Positions 36,701-47,375 are shown, counted from the first letter of the stretch. The stretch is DNA of 58,516 bases from Scedosporium boydii (GCA_002221725.1 NJFT01000246.1:1-58516), one strand, 5' to 3'. Numbers and translations: made by a program. Notes: generated from the sequence alone by a model not told the origin.

Positions 36701-37225
36701 TTCTTTCATTTGGAGATTGAATTTGGGAGTGTTTACTTCTCCTTTCATCTCTCCCTTTCGGACCTGCGGACGATTTGCCCACGTTTCTTGGGTCGAGCAG
36801 GCGGTGATCTACGGTTTACTCGCCACGGTGGTTTCGTCTCGCCCAACTCCGCCCCTACTTTGTGATGACAACCGTACCACAAGAAGCTGGAGCAAGGAAC
36901 AAGCTAAACCTTGGCGGTGGTGGAGGAAAAGATAAATCTGGGCCTTCTGGTGGCACCCTCCAGGGGAGGCCGAAGTGAGGCAAGAGATACAAGGAAACAG
37001 GAAGGAACAAGGCGAATTGGGGTTCACAGTTCACCTTCCTCCAGTTTCACAGCTTAAAACCTCCCCTGAATCTTTCCTTCTATTCTTGATGCCACAAGAG
37101 ACAAGAGAGGGGAAAAAAAAAACCTGTGCGACTGCTGCCCTAGACTTCTTGTTTTCTTTTTTTCCATCCCTCTATTGGAACGTTGTGCTCTGGCCAACTT
37201 CTCACAATCGTCATTTTCAACGAAG
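33710..37225. other. 3.5-kb gene-free region with T/CT-rich block
   Basis: No supportable gene. The plus strand is strongly pyrimidine-rich from about 34190 to 35010, including T18 at 34990-35007 and repeated TTCTTTT tracts, with a second CT-rich stretch near 36670-36700. It may hold the medA 3' UTR, the promoter of the peptidase gene at 37226 and possibly an unannotated transcript. A 260-codon frame (35726-36508) has non-coding composition. Confidence 0.5.
34990..35007. repeat. T18 homopolymer
   Basis: Eighteen consecutive T near the end of the T-rich block downstream of medA. Confidence 0.85.
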
Positions 37226-39205
37226 ATGAAGGCCACCATCTTCATCACAGCCCTTGCTGGGGCTAGTCTTTCTTTCGCATCACTCCTCACAGACCTCTTT
37301 ACGGTAGAAAACGTCTCTGAGCTACCGGCCGGATGGACACTCCTGGCCGACCAACAACCCTTACCGACAGAGCCCCTCCCGCTTTCGATATCGGTACGAA
37401 ATGACGACGGAACGACGCGACTGAAGCAGCGCCTCGAAGAGATATCCGATCCCCGGAACAGAGACTACGGAAAACACCTCTCTCGCGACGAAGTGCGCGC
37501 TTTCAGACAGCCTCCTAAGGAGAGGACGGACGCGGTGCTCGCGTGGCTGGAAGAGAACGGCATCGTGGACGCCGAGGTGCACGATGATTGGATCAAGGTG
37601 AATTCTACGGTGCAGGGGGCTAAGGATCTCTTGGGCGCCGAAATTGCCTATTACACCTTTCCTGGGAGGATGCCCGTGCTGAGGGCGAGGAGGTATGGAG
37701 TTCCCGGAGGAAAAGTGGCCGATGCGGTGTCGTTTATTCACCCCGTGAGCAACTTTTTCGTCGCGACACCCGAGGAGAGCGATGAGGAGTTTATCGCGAG
37801 AAGACGAAGGGAGGCGGAAGATGCGAGACGCGAGGCCGAGGGGGCCATGGTTCGAGAAAAGAGGCAAGTTCCTGACGAGCCTATATATCCTCCCGAGGGA
37901 TCGACGCCCATCATGAAGCCGCCGTGCTGGAATGGGACGACGCCCGAGTGTCTGAGGGAGCTGTACAATATCAACTATAGACTTGCCGAAGACGAGGACG
38001 AGGAGAGCGGAGAATACGGTTCCTCGCCCGAGGTCCTTTATCTCGTGGCAGGATTCTTGGACCAGCACCTGTACCATCCGGACACACACAACTTCATGGA
38101 CACGTTCGCCCCCTACGTTCCCGATTCCGTCCGCAACGTCACCGTCGAACTGATCAACGGCGGAGAAGACCCTCAAATCATGTCCAAGGCTGGCATGGAA
38201 GCCGCGCTAGACGTACAATACGCCCTCTCCCTCTCCCACCCTGTCTCGGTAGTCTACTCCTCCACAGGAGGCAGAGGGATCAAACTCGACGGCAACGGTG
38301 ACCCGATGCCCGAATCCCGCGCCGACAACGAACCCTACCTCGAATTCCTGGAATACCTCCTTGACAAGGAAGACTCCGAATTACCCCACGTCATCTCGAT
38401 ATCCTACGCCGACGACGAACAAGGCGTGCCGTACCCTTACGCCCTCAAAGTATGCGACCTCTTCGCAGCGCTGACGAGCCGAGGCGTCTCTGTCATCGCG
38501 GCCACGGGCGATGGCGGCTCGCGCGGCGTACGCTACGGCGAGTGTCGGAGCAACGATGGGCTCAAGCGCCCTATCACCATGGCTTCCTTCCCGGCCACGT
38601 GTCCGTACGTGACAGCCATCGGGGCAGTCAACCAAGTCTTCCCTCCGCAAGTAGCGAGTTTCTCCACGGGCGGGTTCAGCATGTACTTCGATAGACCCGC
38701 CTGGCAGGCAGCGGACGTCGAAGACTACATCGTGACGCTCAACGGAAAGTTGGCAGGCCACTACAACGCCACGGGACGGGCGATACCGGACATTTCGGCC
38801 ATAGGGGTCGGATATCAGCTCTTCTACGGGGGAGGCCCCGGTACAGCAATGGGGACGAGTGCCAGCGCGCCTGTTATTGCGAGCATGTTTGCTCTGATTA
38901 ATGATGCGAGGATGAGAAAGGGTTTGGGGAGGACGGGATGGTTGAACCCGAGGTTGTATTCGAAGGAGGTGAGGGCGGTGGTGGATGATGTCGTGGGAGG
39001 GGTGAGTGCTGGTTGTATTTGGGATGGGGAGGCGCCGGGAGGTTGGCCCGCTACGGCGGGGTGGGATTGTGGAACGGGAATTGGGGTGCCGAGGGATTTT
39101 GAGATGTTGTTGGATGTGTTTTTGAGTGATCCGAAGGTTGGAGGGGAGGAGGATGAAGATGAAGATGAGGAAGATTTGGACGAAGGAACAGAAGAGTCTC
39201 CATAG
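37226..39205 (+). CDS. Sedolisin (S53, tripeptidyl-peptidase-like) secreted protease with acidic tail
   Basis: Single-exon gene, 659 aa; the ATG at 37226 is chosen over one 17 codons upstream because it starts a clean signal peptide (KATIFITALAGASLSFA). Residues about 30-190 match the pro-kumamolisin activation domain (SDPRNRDYGKHLSRDEV). A dibasic Lys-Arg (REKRQVP, about residue 211) is a likely Kex2 cleavage site. The catalytic residues of S53 are visible: Glu325 and Asp329 in EAALDVQ, the oxyanion Asp429 in ATGDGGS, and Ser545 in GTSASAP. Several NxT/S glycosylation sites are present. The last about 20 residues are an Asp/Glu-rich tail that is unusual for the family. A secreted acid peptidase releasing peptides from protein substrates is expected. 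Confidence 0.92.
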   Translation: MKATIFITALAGASLSFASLLTDLFTVENVSELPAGWTLLADQQPLPTEPLPLSISVRNDDGTTRLKQRLEEISDPRNRDYGKHLSRDEVRAFRQPPKERTDAVLAWLEENGIVDAEVHDDWIKVNSTVQGAKDLLGAEIAYYTFPGRMPVLRARRYGVPGGKVADAVSFIHPVSNFFVATPEESDEEFIARRRREAEDARREAEGAMVREKRQVPDEPIYPPEGSTPIMKPPCWNGTTPECLRELYNINYRLAEDEDEESGEYGSSPEVLYLVAGFLDQHLYHPDTHNFMDTFAPYVPDSVRNVTVELINGGEDPQIMSKAGMEAALDVQYALSLSHPVSVVYSSTGGRGIKLDGNGDPMPESRADNEPYLEFLEYLLDKEDSELPHVISISYADDEQGVPYPYALKVCDLFAALTSRGVSVIAATGDGGSRGVRYGECRSNDGLKRPITMASFPATCPYVTAIGAVNQVFPPQVASFSTGGFSMYFDRPAWQAADVEDYIVTLNGKLAGHYNATGRAIPDISAIGVGYQLFYGGGPGTAMGTSASAPVIASMFALINDARMRKGLGRTGWLNPRLYSKEVRAVVDDVVGGVSAGCIWDGEAPGGWPATAGWDCGTGIGVPRDFEMLLDVFLSDPKVGGEEDEDEDEEDLDEGTEESP

Positions 39206-39410
39206 ACGAAATTCGCCAAGTTTAAGAGGCGTGACTGTACATACAGACAGAGAACAATAATGTGTTTTCTGTATATTCATAAAAGAGATACGATTTTAAT
39301 CAAGGACCCTCATGCAGCCACCTGCCAACATGCAAAAAAAATGAAAGGAATGAAAAACAGAGAAAACCTAAACCACCATAAACCCTCATTCTCATTTCGA
39401 CATGCGCTCA

Positions 39411-40481
39411 TCACAGAGACAAGCTAATGCAGCCGTCCGACGAATCCTCCTGGAAGATGCCCGCGTAGATTAACCCCTCGTCGATGCCCGCCTCCTGGAA
39501 GCCGTCCTTGGTGATGTCGCCGGCGGAGTCGGTGGGTTTCTTGAGGACGCCGAAGTGGAACTGGCCCTGGCCGCTGACGTCGTTGTCGATGGCGTCGGTC
39601 TGCTCCTCGAGCGGGTCGTCGCCGGTCGAGTACAGGACTTGAGTCGTGCTAACAGACGGTGTGTCAATGGCATATACAAAAAACAGCAAGAGACAAAGCA
39701 AAAAAAAAAAAACTTACAGAGCATCAAAGTCGAGCACGACCCCAAAGTTATGAAACACCCCCGCCGTAAACGGCGCGCTAAACAACAACTGTCCCTGATT
39801 CACATTCCCAAAAAGCTGCAGGGTATCCGGATCGGCCGTGTTCCCGCCGAGAATCGTGCCCGTCTTGAGGACAAACTGGTTCGTGGAGAAATCGGCGCTC
39901 TCGAGGAAGACGAGCTGGTACTCGTGGGACAGGTTGAAGGCGCGGGCGTTGTCCTTCATGAGGCTGAAGTGCAGGGTCTTGACGCCCGTGGTGGAAGGGT
40001 CGGTGCCGTCGTTGGAGGCGGGGAGGAGCTCGGCGCGGCGGAAGCTGGTTTGGACGTTGTTGGCGGAGGGGGCGAAGATGGAGTCGTCGGAGATTGTGAC
40101 TTCGAAGGGGGCTGTGGCGTCGTCGAACTGGATGGGGGAGGTTAGGATGGAACTTGACGGAACGTTATTGTGGTATGAGGTCGTGACTGGGCTGCTTACG
40201 AGGGAGGCGCCTATCGCTGGGAGCTTGATGAGCTGGCTGAAAGCGAGGCCTGCAAGAAGTGTTAGCGGGAAAACCTCGTGCTTCCAGTCTCATCACGTCG
40301 CAGAGGCAGGATTACCTTGGCCAAAGACGTTATCGGGGCTGAAGATGTTATTCGCCTGGTCAAAGTCGGCGGCTGCGAAGTCATCGGGTATCCTGCCGTC
40401 AAACTGGAGAGTGCATTCCTGGGCCGACACCAGCGGCACCGTAGAGAGAAGAAGAGACAGAAGCGCTGATCGAGGAGACAT
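39411..40481 (-). CDS. Secreted GH131 beta-glucanase
   Basis: Four exons on the minus strand: 40481-40316, 40249-40200, 40127-39718 and 39648-39411 (287 aa), all joined by GT..AG introns that keep frame. A signal peptide (LLSLLLSTVPLVSAQ) leads into ECTLQFDGRIPDDFA. GH131-like landmarks follow in order: NVFGQGLAFSQLIKLP, FEVTISDDSIFAP, QTSFRRAELLP, the core ending with HNFGVVLDFDAL, and the C-terminal IFQEDSSDGCISLSL. GH131 members are bifunctional beta-1,3/1,4-glucan-cleaving enzymes of ascomycetes and basidiomycetes. No cellulose-binding module is attached. The gene converges with the peptidase gene (205 bp between stop codons). Family assignment is from memory of conserved motifs. Confidence 0.82.
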
Positions 40482-41436
40482 TGCGAATGCGTTTGAAAAT
40501 TTATCCTATCCAGAGAATGAAGAAATATAAATATGTATATATCAAAGAGGAAGAAAAAGAAGTCTAGAAGCTACTAGATAGAATACAAGTGAAGTTGAAC
40601 ACCGCCGAGAAACCTTCCAAGAGAAAAAAAGAGGAACATCCCAAGATGATAGCGACGATCGTCCCGTTCGATCTTATACAATATTAAGCTGGGTCTTTCT
40701 GCAGGCCCGAGCCACTTGGCGCCTGTCATCGTGAACTTCACAGTCGGGAAAGACGGCAGGGAGGGTCACGTTTTACTCTGATCTCTTGACTTCCGAAGCT
40801 TTCATCTGCAAAAAGGAGCGCTGGGAGGTAAAATTGGAAAGGCATTGGTGGAGAGGTGAAGGTAATATGGTATGCGACGGGGAGCCGAGTAGATCAAACA
40901 GAGTCGTCTCAAGGAGGTGCAGCTGGAGGCTTTAGCAAAGAGGGTTTCGAGGGACCGAGGACGAGGCAAGTTATTGGGTACAATTTTGGTTCGCCCGACG
41001 TAGGGTTTAGGCGCAAAATATGAAGAGTATGCAAAAACAGATCTGTACCTTGAGAGATCTCGATCTCATCTTGACGGGGTTTGAGATGGTGAACAGGGCA
41101 CAGGGGAGAGCGCGATGTGAGATGCGATGGTGGAGCTTAGATCATAATCCTATGGCAGCTGACAACAACTGGTGGAGTCTATCGAGGCGTTTTGGGAACC
41201 TAGAATGGCAGGAGCTTCCGTCTCAAATCTCACATATTCGATTTTGAAGTCATCTCGACTTGCGGAGGTAAACTAGGCGGAAGAGCCAGTCCAGATCGAT
41301 ACTGAAATGGGGTTCCACATTCCGAGATATCGCTGCGAACTGACAAGACTCCAGAGGTGAATCTACTCTGATGAGAGACGGCCCGGCGTTTTGACCGTCG
41401 ACTTCGTAGGCCATGTGGCCAAAAAAAAGAAAATTT
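40482..41436. promoter_or_regulatory. Upstream region of the GH131 gene
   Basis: About 950 bp between the GH131 start and the tRNA-Leu gene. It is AT-rich next to the start codon (40500-40560, TATATAT-containing) and otherwise featureless; presumably the GH131 promoter. Confidence 0.45.
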
Positions 41437-41537
41437 TGAGAGCTGCAAGGATCGAACTTGCGCGGACAATGTCCATTGCGGATTCGGTATCTAGGTTTAA
41501 CCTAAACGCAACGCCTTAACCACTCGGCCAAACTCCC
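41437..41537 (-). tRNA. tRNA-Leu (anticodon UAG) with 19-nt intron
   Basis: On the minus strand, 101 nt. Acceptor GGGAGTT pairs with AGCTCTC (G-T pairs allowed), discriminator A. The A-box TGGCCGAGTGG and B-box GTTCGATCC are intact, and the T stem GCAAG/CTTGC is perfect. The anticodon stem TTGCG/CGCAA encloses 26 nt: a 7-nt loop with anticodon TAG split after position 37 by a 19-nt intron. CCTA in the intron can pair with TAGG of the anticodon loop, the usual nuclear pre-tRNA arrangement. The long variable arm (TGGACATTGTCC) fits a class II tRNA. Confidence 0.94.
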
Positions 41538-42564
41538 GATGATTTGTGCTGTCTGAGAGTGCCCACTCGCTCCTTCTTTTGCCCCTCCCCGCCCTCCCAT
41601 GTTGGCGATCGCGAGGTGGGCCGTTTTTAGTCAGCGGCGCGTCTTCATTTCCTCAGTTGCAATATTGTGGGCCTCAGGCTAAAGTCGGTACGTACATGGC
41701 ATCCCCGCGTTCATGCTGGACAAGACAATAACACCGGAAAGCGCAAACCGTCATTGACATTGATCCGATTGATTGAGAGCTCAGGGCATTTCGTTCCGAG
41801 CATTGAGCGGCCAAGAGGATAATTCAGGTCGATATCAACCGTGGCTTGAGCCATTGCTCTTGGAAACGACAAACAATTTGAAGTCGCCGTTCCCTTTATA
41901 GCTCCACGCGGTTTCTAGCGCCCAGCCTCCACTGCTTGCTACTGGCGATCTTCGATGGCTCCACAGCGAGCTCACACCTCCAAGTCCCATGCTCCCGTCA
42001 TCCCATTGTCACCGCGACGAAGGAACTTTAAAGCTTGATGAACACGGTCGGCCCAGTGCTGGAACTGGAACAGGAATAGGAACTGGAACCGGCACTTTGA
42101 TCATTCGACCCTAGCTTTTCTATCCTGTACTGCCAAACAATTGCTCATCCACAATTTCACAATATTCGCCGTCAATGGGGAAAACAGCACCGTGCTCTCT
42201 CTCCTCGGCTTTTTTGTTCCTCTCCTCAATCAGATAATCACGAGCAGGTGTTTTGCCATTTCCCTTTCTTTCCTTTCCTTTTTCTCTCCTTCTCCTCTCA
42301 AGAACCCGTTATTGTCGCGTACGCTCTTCTATTCCCCCGACCTCAACGTCAACGCCAACGCCAACTCCCATTCAACCGCTCAAACCCAGACCCCGGCCAT
42401 CCACTTTTATGTCGCGTCGAATCCACCGCCAGATGCAACATCCTCAATCCCATGCTCACCAGCGCTCGAGACGATCCACGCTCGACGCGACATTCTCGCT
42501 TTGAACCTCTTAAATTTCCATCGCTTAGTTCCCCCATCTTTTCTTCATTTCGTGGCCAGCTGCC
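41538..42564. promoter_or_regulatory. Promoter region of the sirtuin gene
   Basis: About 1 kb between tRNA-Leu and the sirtuin start. It contains an imperfect hexamer array (42061-42096) and a T/C-rich stretch (42205-42310). Short CAACGC repeats (42342-42366) lie in the probable 5' leader. No other gene is seen. Confidence 0.45.
42061..42096. repeat. Imperfect GGAAYN hexamer array, about 6 units
   Basis: Units GGAACT, GGAACA, GGAATA, GGAACT, GGAACC and GGCACT lie in tandem about 470 bp upstream of the sirtuin start codon. Confidence 0.8.
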
Positions 42565-45500
42565 ATGCCTACCGCCCATGTGCGACCCGGGGACGACGAA
42601 GCTCTTCAGATAATCGCAAACGCCCTCGTCAAGGCTCGGAAGGTGGTCGTCGTGACTGGTGCCGGTATCAGCACCAACTCTGGCATTCCGGTAAGGTTTT
42701 ACGATGCTCTCGCGTAGCTACGGGCCACTGGGAAGTGGGGAATGGTCTCACTGACTCTTCTGCAGGACTTCCGCTCCGAAAATGGTCTCTACCAGCTTAT
42801 CCAGGCACAATACGAAGCCGCTGCGAGGCAGGCCACCCAATCTCAGCTCCCCGCCCCCGCGTTAAAATCGGCGGACAGCAATTCTCGCGACGACGCGTCC
42901 AATGTCGACGAGTTTCCCAGCCATCGCCCTAGCAAACGCCGGAAGCTATCAACCGCGACGAAAGAGGAAATCGGGGCACCGAGCACGTCCGACACCTCTG
43001 ATGCGACTTCGAGTGCAGAAAGTGACGGACTCGGATGGCAGAAGACGGATAGGAACACGCGTTCTAGATCAGAGCTACCGCACGCGACGGATAGTGAGAA
43101 GCTGGGCTCCCTACTCATCAAACAAGAACCATCCGAGCTCCCAAACACGTCGAGTACGGCGCCGGCGCCCACCTGCGACGACTCTTTCAACACCTCATCC
43201 CAGGACGATCAAAGGACGCGAGTGGACAATGATGACCAGGCTAGGCAGAATCCTGAGCTTCGACAGGACAATGGGTCTGCTCCTCATTCACCATCCCTGC
43301 AACTCTCACAAGAGGCCTTAGACCAATATCAAAGGAACAGGGCAACCTCTTTACCTCCTGACCTTTGCCAAGAATCTCCCTCACGTCTAAGAGCACAACC
43401 TAAATTACCCCAATCCTCGCCTCCACGCCATTCTTCTCAAGATTTTCCCTTTGAAAGAACAAATCAGCCAAATTATCTGGATGTCAGGAAAGGACAATCT
43501 CATCCTAGTGATTTTCGAGCAAGATGGGTGAACTGGGCTGCTACCTCCGATCAAGACCCGCCATCCTCTCCACCTCTTCGAACAAGTTCGCCTTTGCCAT
43601 ATCCGTCGGGTCCTACTGGCCTTGACAGGAGGCTCTCCGCGATCCAAACCCCTTTGAACACCCGGCACATGAGGGTGCTGGCTTCTCTTCCTCCTGGCTC
43701 AACCAACCTCTCAGAACCCCCTCTCTTCTGCAGCTCTTCTCCCCTTTCTTCTCCACCACCTGTTCTCTTTGACCCTTGCGAAGGGTCGTCCGTGTCGTCC
43801 TCTCGAGATACGAGTTTCTCAAGCAGCACACCCCCCTCGGAGGCCGACGAAACACCTCCTTCCTCGAACTCATTCACACCCCCCCCTTCTCAGTCATTCA
43901 CCTCGTCTCAAAGCTCTACGGTATCCACTAAACTACCCATCCCCAACATCAAGGGACGCGACCTTTTCGACGCGTCCATCTGGTCCTGCCCCATCCGCAC
44001 CTCTGTTTTCTACACCTTCGCGACCACGCTACGGCAAAAATCCCGTGATGTCTCCCCAACAACCTCCCACCTCTTCATCGGACATTTGCGAGACCGAGGC
44101 AAGCTCGTCCGATGCTACACCCAAAACATTGACCGAATCGAAGAAAAAGTCGGACTCTCCACGGCCCTCGAGCGTGGGCCGGGACAAAAGAGCCGTTTTT
44201 CAACACGTCGCGTACCCCTATCCAGAGCTAACTCTTCGGGAGCGGGCAAAACTGTTCCCGCGATCGCCCGGGATGACCAATCTCCTCCAGGGCAAGAATC
44301 TGGAGAAAGCCAACGGAGAACGCGTAAGTACCAAGATCCTTTTAAGTGCCTTTTTTTTTTCTGTATCATCCTTGAGTGTCGTGATTTTCGCCGCGTTGCC
44401 TTTTGAAACGCGGACAGTGGAATAGTTCTGACTTTTTTTTTTTTTCTTTATTCACAGCCGAAGGTCAGCGAGGAGGAGATGGAGCTGGCCACCGAGACGA
44501 TGGAAATGATCGGCAACATCAAGACTTGCCTGGTCAATCTACATCTTCATGCGCGGGAGTTGAATTCGCCCTTCGCCCTGGAGGTTCTGAGGAGGCCCCG
44601 GCTGCATTGGATGGCCGACGTGATTCAAGTCATGGAGGAGGACATCCAACACTATCTAGGCGACCAAGCCGAGACCGCGAAGAATCAGCCGGAGACACCA
44701 GAGGCCAAGGACGACGAGACACTCGAGGAACCGAGCGAGAGGCGGGCCTCCCCATCCCGAACGGAAATTCCGGTATCGGTTCCATCGCCCTCAATGACGG
44801 AAATTCTCCTGGACACGTTGGAACGTCAGAAGGACAAGAAAAGACCGCTTCAGAAACCCATGAGGTGTGTCAAAAATCGCGCCAAAAAGCTGCTCTCCCA
44901 AATTCCCAAGCTAGCGAACAAACGGTGGGAGACGAAGCAGACGTCTCCATCACCCTCCCTCCCAAGCAACTTCGTCAATCTTCCCCTTCTAGCGGGGTTG
45001 AATGTGTCTTTCTCCATGGCTCTCTCGAGTCCTTGCGATGCTTCGTCTGCCGAAAACTCTGCGAATGGGAGGACGCCGACCGAGAGAACGAGACGCTCTC
45101 TGGACGGCAGCCTGAGTGTCCGCATTGCGCCGGCGCCACCGCAGCCCGGCAAGAGCGAGGAAAACGCGCCCTTGGCGTCGGAAAGCTCCGCCCCGACATC
45201 GTTCTGTACGGCGAAGAGCACCCCAATGCGCACCTAATCTCGCCCGTCGTGACGCATGACCTTGCTATCGGCCCGGACCTGCTCTTGATCCTGGGGACGT
45301 CGCTCAAAGTCCATGGGCTCAAGGTCATGGTGAGGCAGTTTGCGAAGGCCGTGCATACCAAGGGGGGCAAGGTGGTGTTTATCAATTTTACGAAGCCTCC
45401 GGAGAGTACGTGGGGAGATGTAATTGACTACTGGGTGCAGTGGGACTGTGACGCGTGGGTGGACAATTTGAAGGAGAGAGTCCCGATCTTTTGGCTTCCT

Positions 45501-46847
45501 CCCGGTACAGTCCTGCCTGAGCCGCCGAAGAAGCGGAAGAGGGAGAGCGCTGGTGGTGAGACGAAGAAGAAAACCGCGAAGGCGGCTTCTGAGAAGAAGT
45601 CGAAGAAGAACAAGAAGAAGGAGCAAAATGGTGATGAAGAAGAAGCTTCTGAGAGCAAAAACTTGAAGGATGCCGTGAAGATTGAGGCATCCTTGACCAC
45701 CACCAATTCGACAGTTGACACAGAACAAGCTAACACATCCGCCAATATAAATACGACAGCGACAGGTAGTTTAAGCGATCTTGCAACTACGAAGGCCGAG
45801 GACCAGTCTAACGAGACTAAAGCTAAGGAGCCGACGACAGCGACACTGCAAACCCCACAAAAACCAAATGCCACTCGACCGAAGGGCATAAAGGAAGACA
45901 AAGCGAACGGTGCATATCTTAGCTGGAAGATCATGGACAGTCTCCGCTCCATATCTGGGCGTCCCGCACCGCCGCCAATGGAACTGCCTTCCGTAGTGGC
46001 AACACGCGCCGCCGCGGCCGCCACGGCTAGGATTAAGCGAAACGAGGCTGCAAAGGCGAGGCGCCAGAGAAAATCAGCACCGGCAGCTCTGACGCGACCG
46101 GCACCATCTGATCTTGATCCTATCCCCGAAACCACCCCTGTGCAGTTTACGACGCCGCCGCAGGGTGTTGACAGCATATCCCAATCATCTCCACCTCCAC
46201 CTGTGACCACTCCCCCAAGCATGCACGTCGCTCAACCACAGCCGCGACCACAACCAGAAGAAGCAGTGCGACTGCTACTGGCAGGTACAATTTTGGAAGC
46301 TGTCAAGTCTAACCCCAGGAGGCGAAAGCGCAAAACAATCGACGGGGAGGAGGTCGTGCTGCCCTGCGTCAACAGCCGTGGTCAATCGAAGCAGCGACCT
46401 GGCGCGAAAAACCCCAAGCCATACCAGGCCAGGGGAAAGGAAAACACCCGTGCTCGCACCTCCACCACCCCAGTTCCTATCCCCAACATCCCCCATACCG
46501 TGCATCCTCCAACAGCGACAAGACCCCCTAGGCTTGAGAACGGAGTCTGCCCTCTCACTTCGCTGCATCCGCTTAAACCCGCCCCCGTTACAGCCTACGC
46601 GGAATCCCTCTCGCTCCCGCCACTACGACAACCCATCTCTCCGACATCGTCCCGGTTCCCTAAGCCGGTGCCCATGGAGCCGCTCTCGTCACCGCGGGGC
46701 CCTCTGACATCGATCTCGGCTAACCTCCGATCACCGATGTCGGAGTTTAAGAGGGATCCGTTCTTTTTGGCGGATCCATCCGTGCAGTGGGCGCGGACGT
46801 CTTGGGGCGCGAGGGGTTGGGAAGGGGGGCATACTGCGTGGGGTTGA
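42565..46847 (+). CDS. HST3: Hst3/Hst4-like NAD-dependent histone deacetylase (sirtuin), very large
   Basis: Basic model of three exons: 42565-42690, 42766-44323 and 44458-46847 (1357 aa). Exon 1 ends with the NAD-binding motif VVVVTGAGISTNSGIP and exon 2 opens DFRSENGLY. A Ser/Pro-rich insert of about 400 residues follows, then DLFDASIW, GKLVRCYTQNID, and in exon 3 FLHGSLESLRCFVC, a second CPHC pair (Zn ribbon), GKLRPDIVLYGE and LILGTSLKVHG. These are all the catalytic and Zn-binding elements of class I sirtuins of the Hst3/Hst4 type, which remove H3K56 acetylation in the nucleus. The C terminus has basic Lys-rich runs (KKSKKNKKKEQ) and a long disordered tail. The section 44226-44864 shows its coding signal in another frame (see separate entry). 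An alternative five-exon model with extra introns 44174-44225 and 44865-44914 also stays open and gives 1323 aa. Confidence 0.88.
44228..44864 (+). other. Segment within sirtuin gene coding in an alternative frame
   Basis: Between the QNID and HGSLE parts of the sirtuin, the frame required by the three-exon model gives repetitive, Gly/Arg/Asp-rich sequence with low GC3. The frame one base later gives ordinary protein: TLRERAKLFPRSPGMTNLL, then across the same intron (44324-44457) KVSEEEMELATETMEMIG and HARELNSPFALEVLRRP, MADVIQVMEEDIQHYLG. Hand-counted GC3 over about 75 codons after 44458 is roughly 80% in this frame and 35% in the sirtuin-continuing frame. The intron is phase 0 in this frame and phase 1 in the other. 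A free-standing frame could start at ATG 44273 and run to the stop at 45237 (276 aa). I do not recognise the segment. It may be included in the sirtuin by two weak micro-introns, be a separate overlapping product, or have been shifted by compensating indels. Confidence 0.6.
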
Positions 46848-47375
46848 TGGGGAAAGGGAAAGGAATATATTTACGAATTGGGGAGTTGAGGAGGGTGGTC
46901 GATTGTTTAGCATGCCTATGATTGCAATAGTGAAGAGCCGACGGCGAGGGAGTTGATGATTTCGGTTCGTGAAGAATATATCTTATCATTCGCATGGTTG
47001 TTCCTCCTTTTCTTTGGTGCGTAGGACATGTCACTGTAGAGATAACCATCGGCTGTATTGTATCATATCCCGAGGCTCTCATGGGCCGTTGTGTAGGCGG
47101 TCGTGGCATACTGCGAATCTTGTGTTGATAAAGCCCCAACGACCTTGTTCGAAAGAATATGGGAATGGCTACTGACATCCATGGCTTGAAGAACCCAACA
47201 CCGCGAAAGCCGCCGAAGAAGACAAGATCTTGTTGAATATTACACTTCCCATCCCACACTCGTCGCATAACCAAAGCAAAATACCCTAAAACACCCCGAA
47301 GCGCCTAAAAGAGAAAGCGAAAGAAACCCCGGCAGATCAAATAAACCCTCCCATCACCACAGCAGCACAAGGAAT
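46848..47375. terminator. Convergent 3' intergenic region
   Basis: About 530 bp between the stop codons of the sirtuin (+) and the small hypothetical gene (-). No convincing ORF; it presumably holds both 3' UTRs. Confidence 0.45.

Noticed and set aside
38381..39280. 299-codon minus-strand frame
   Set aside because: Antisense shadow of the sedolisin gene; the plus-strand frame has all catalytic motifs.
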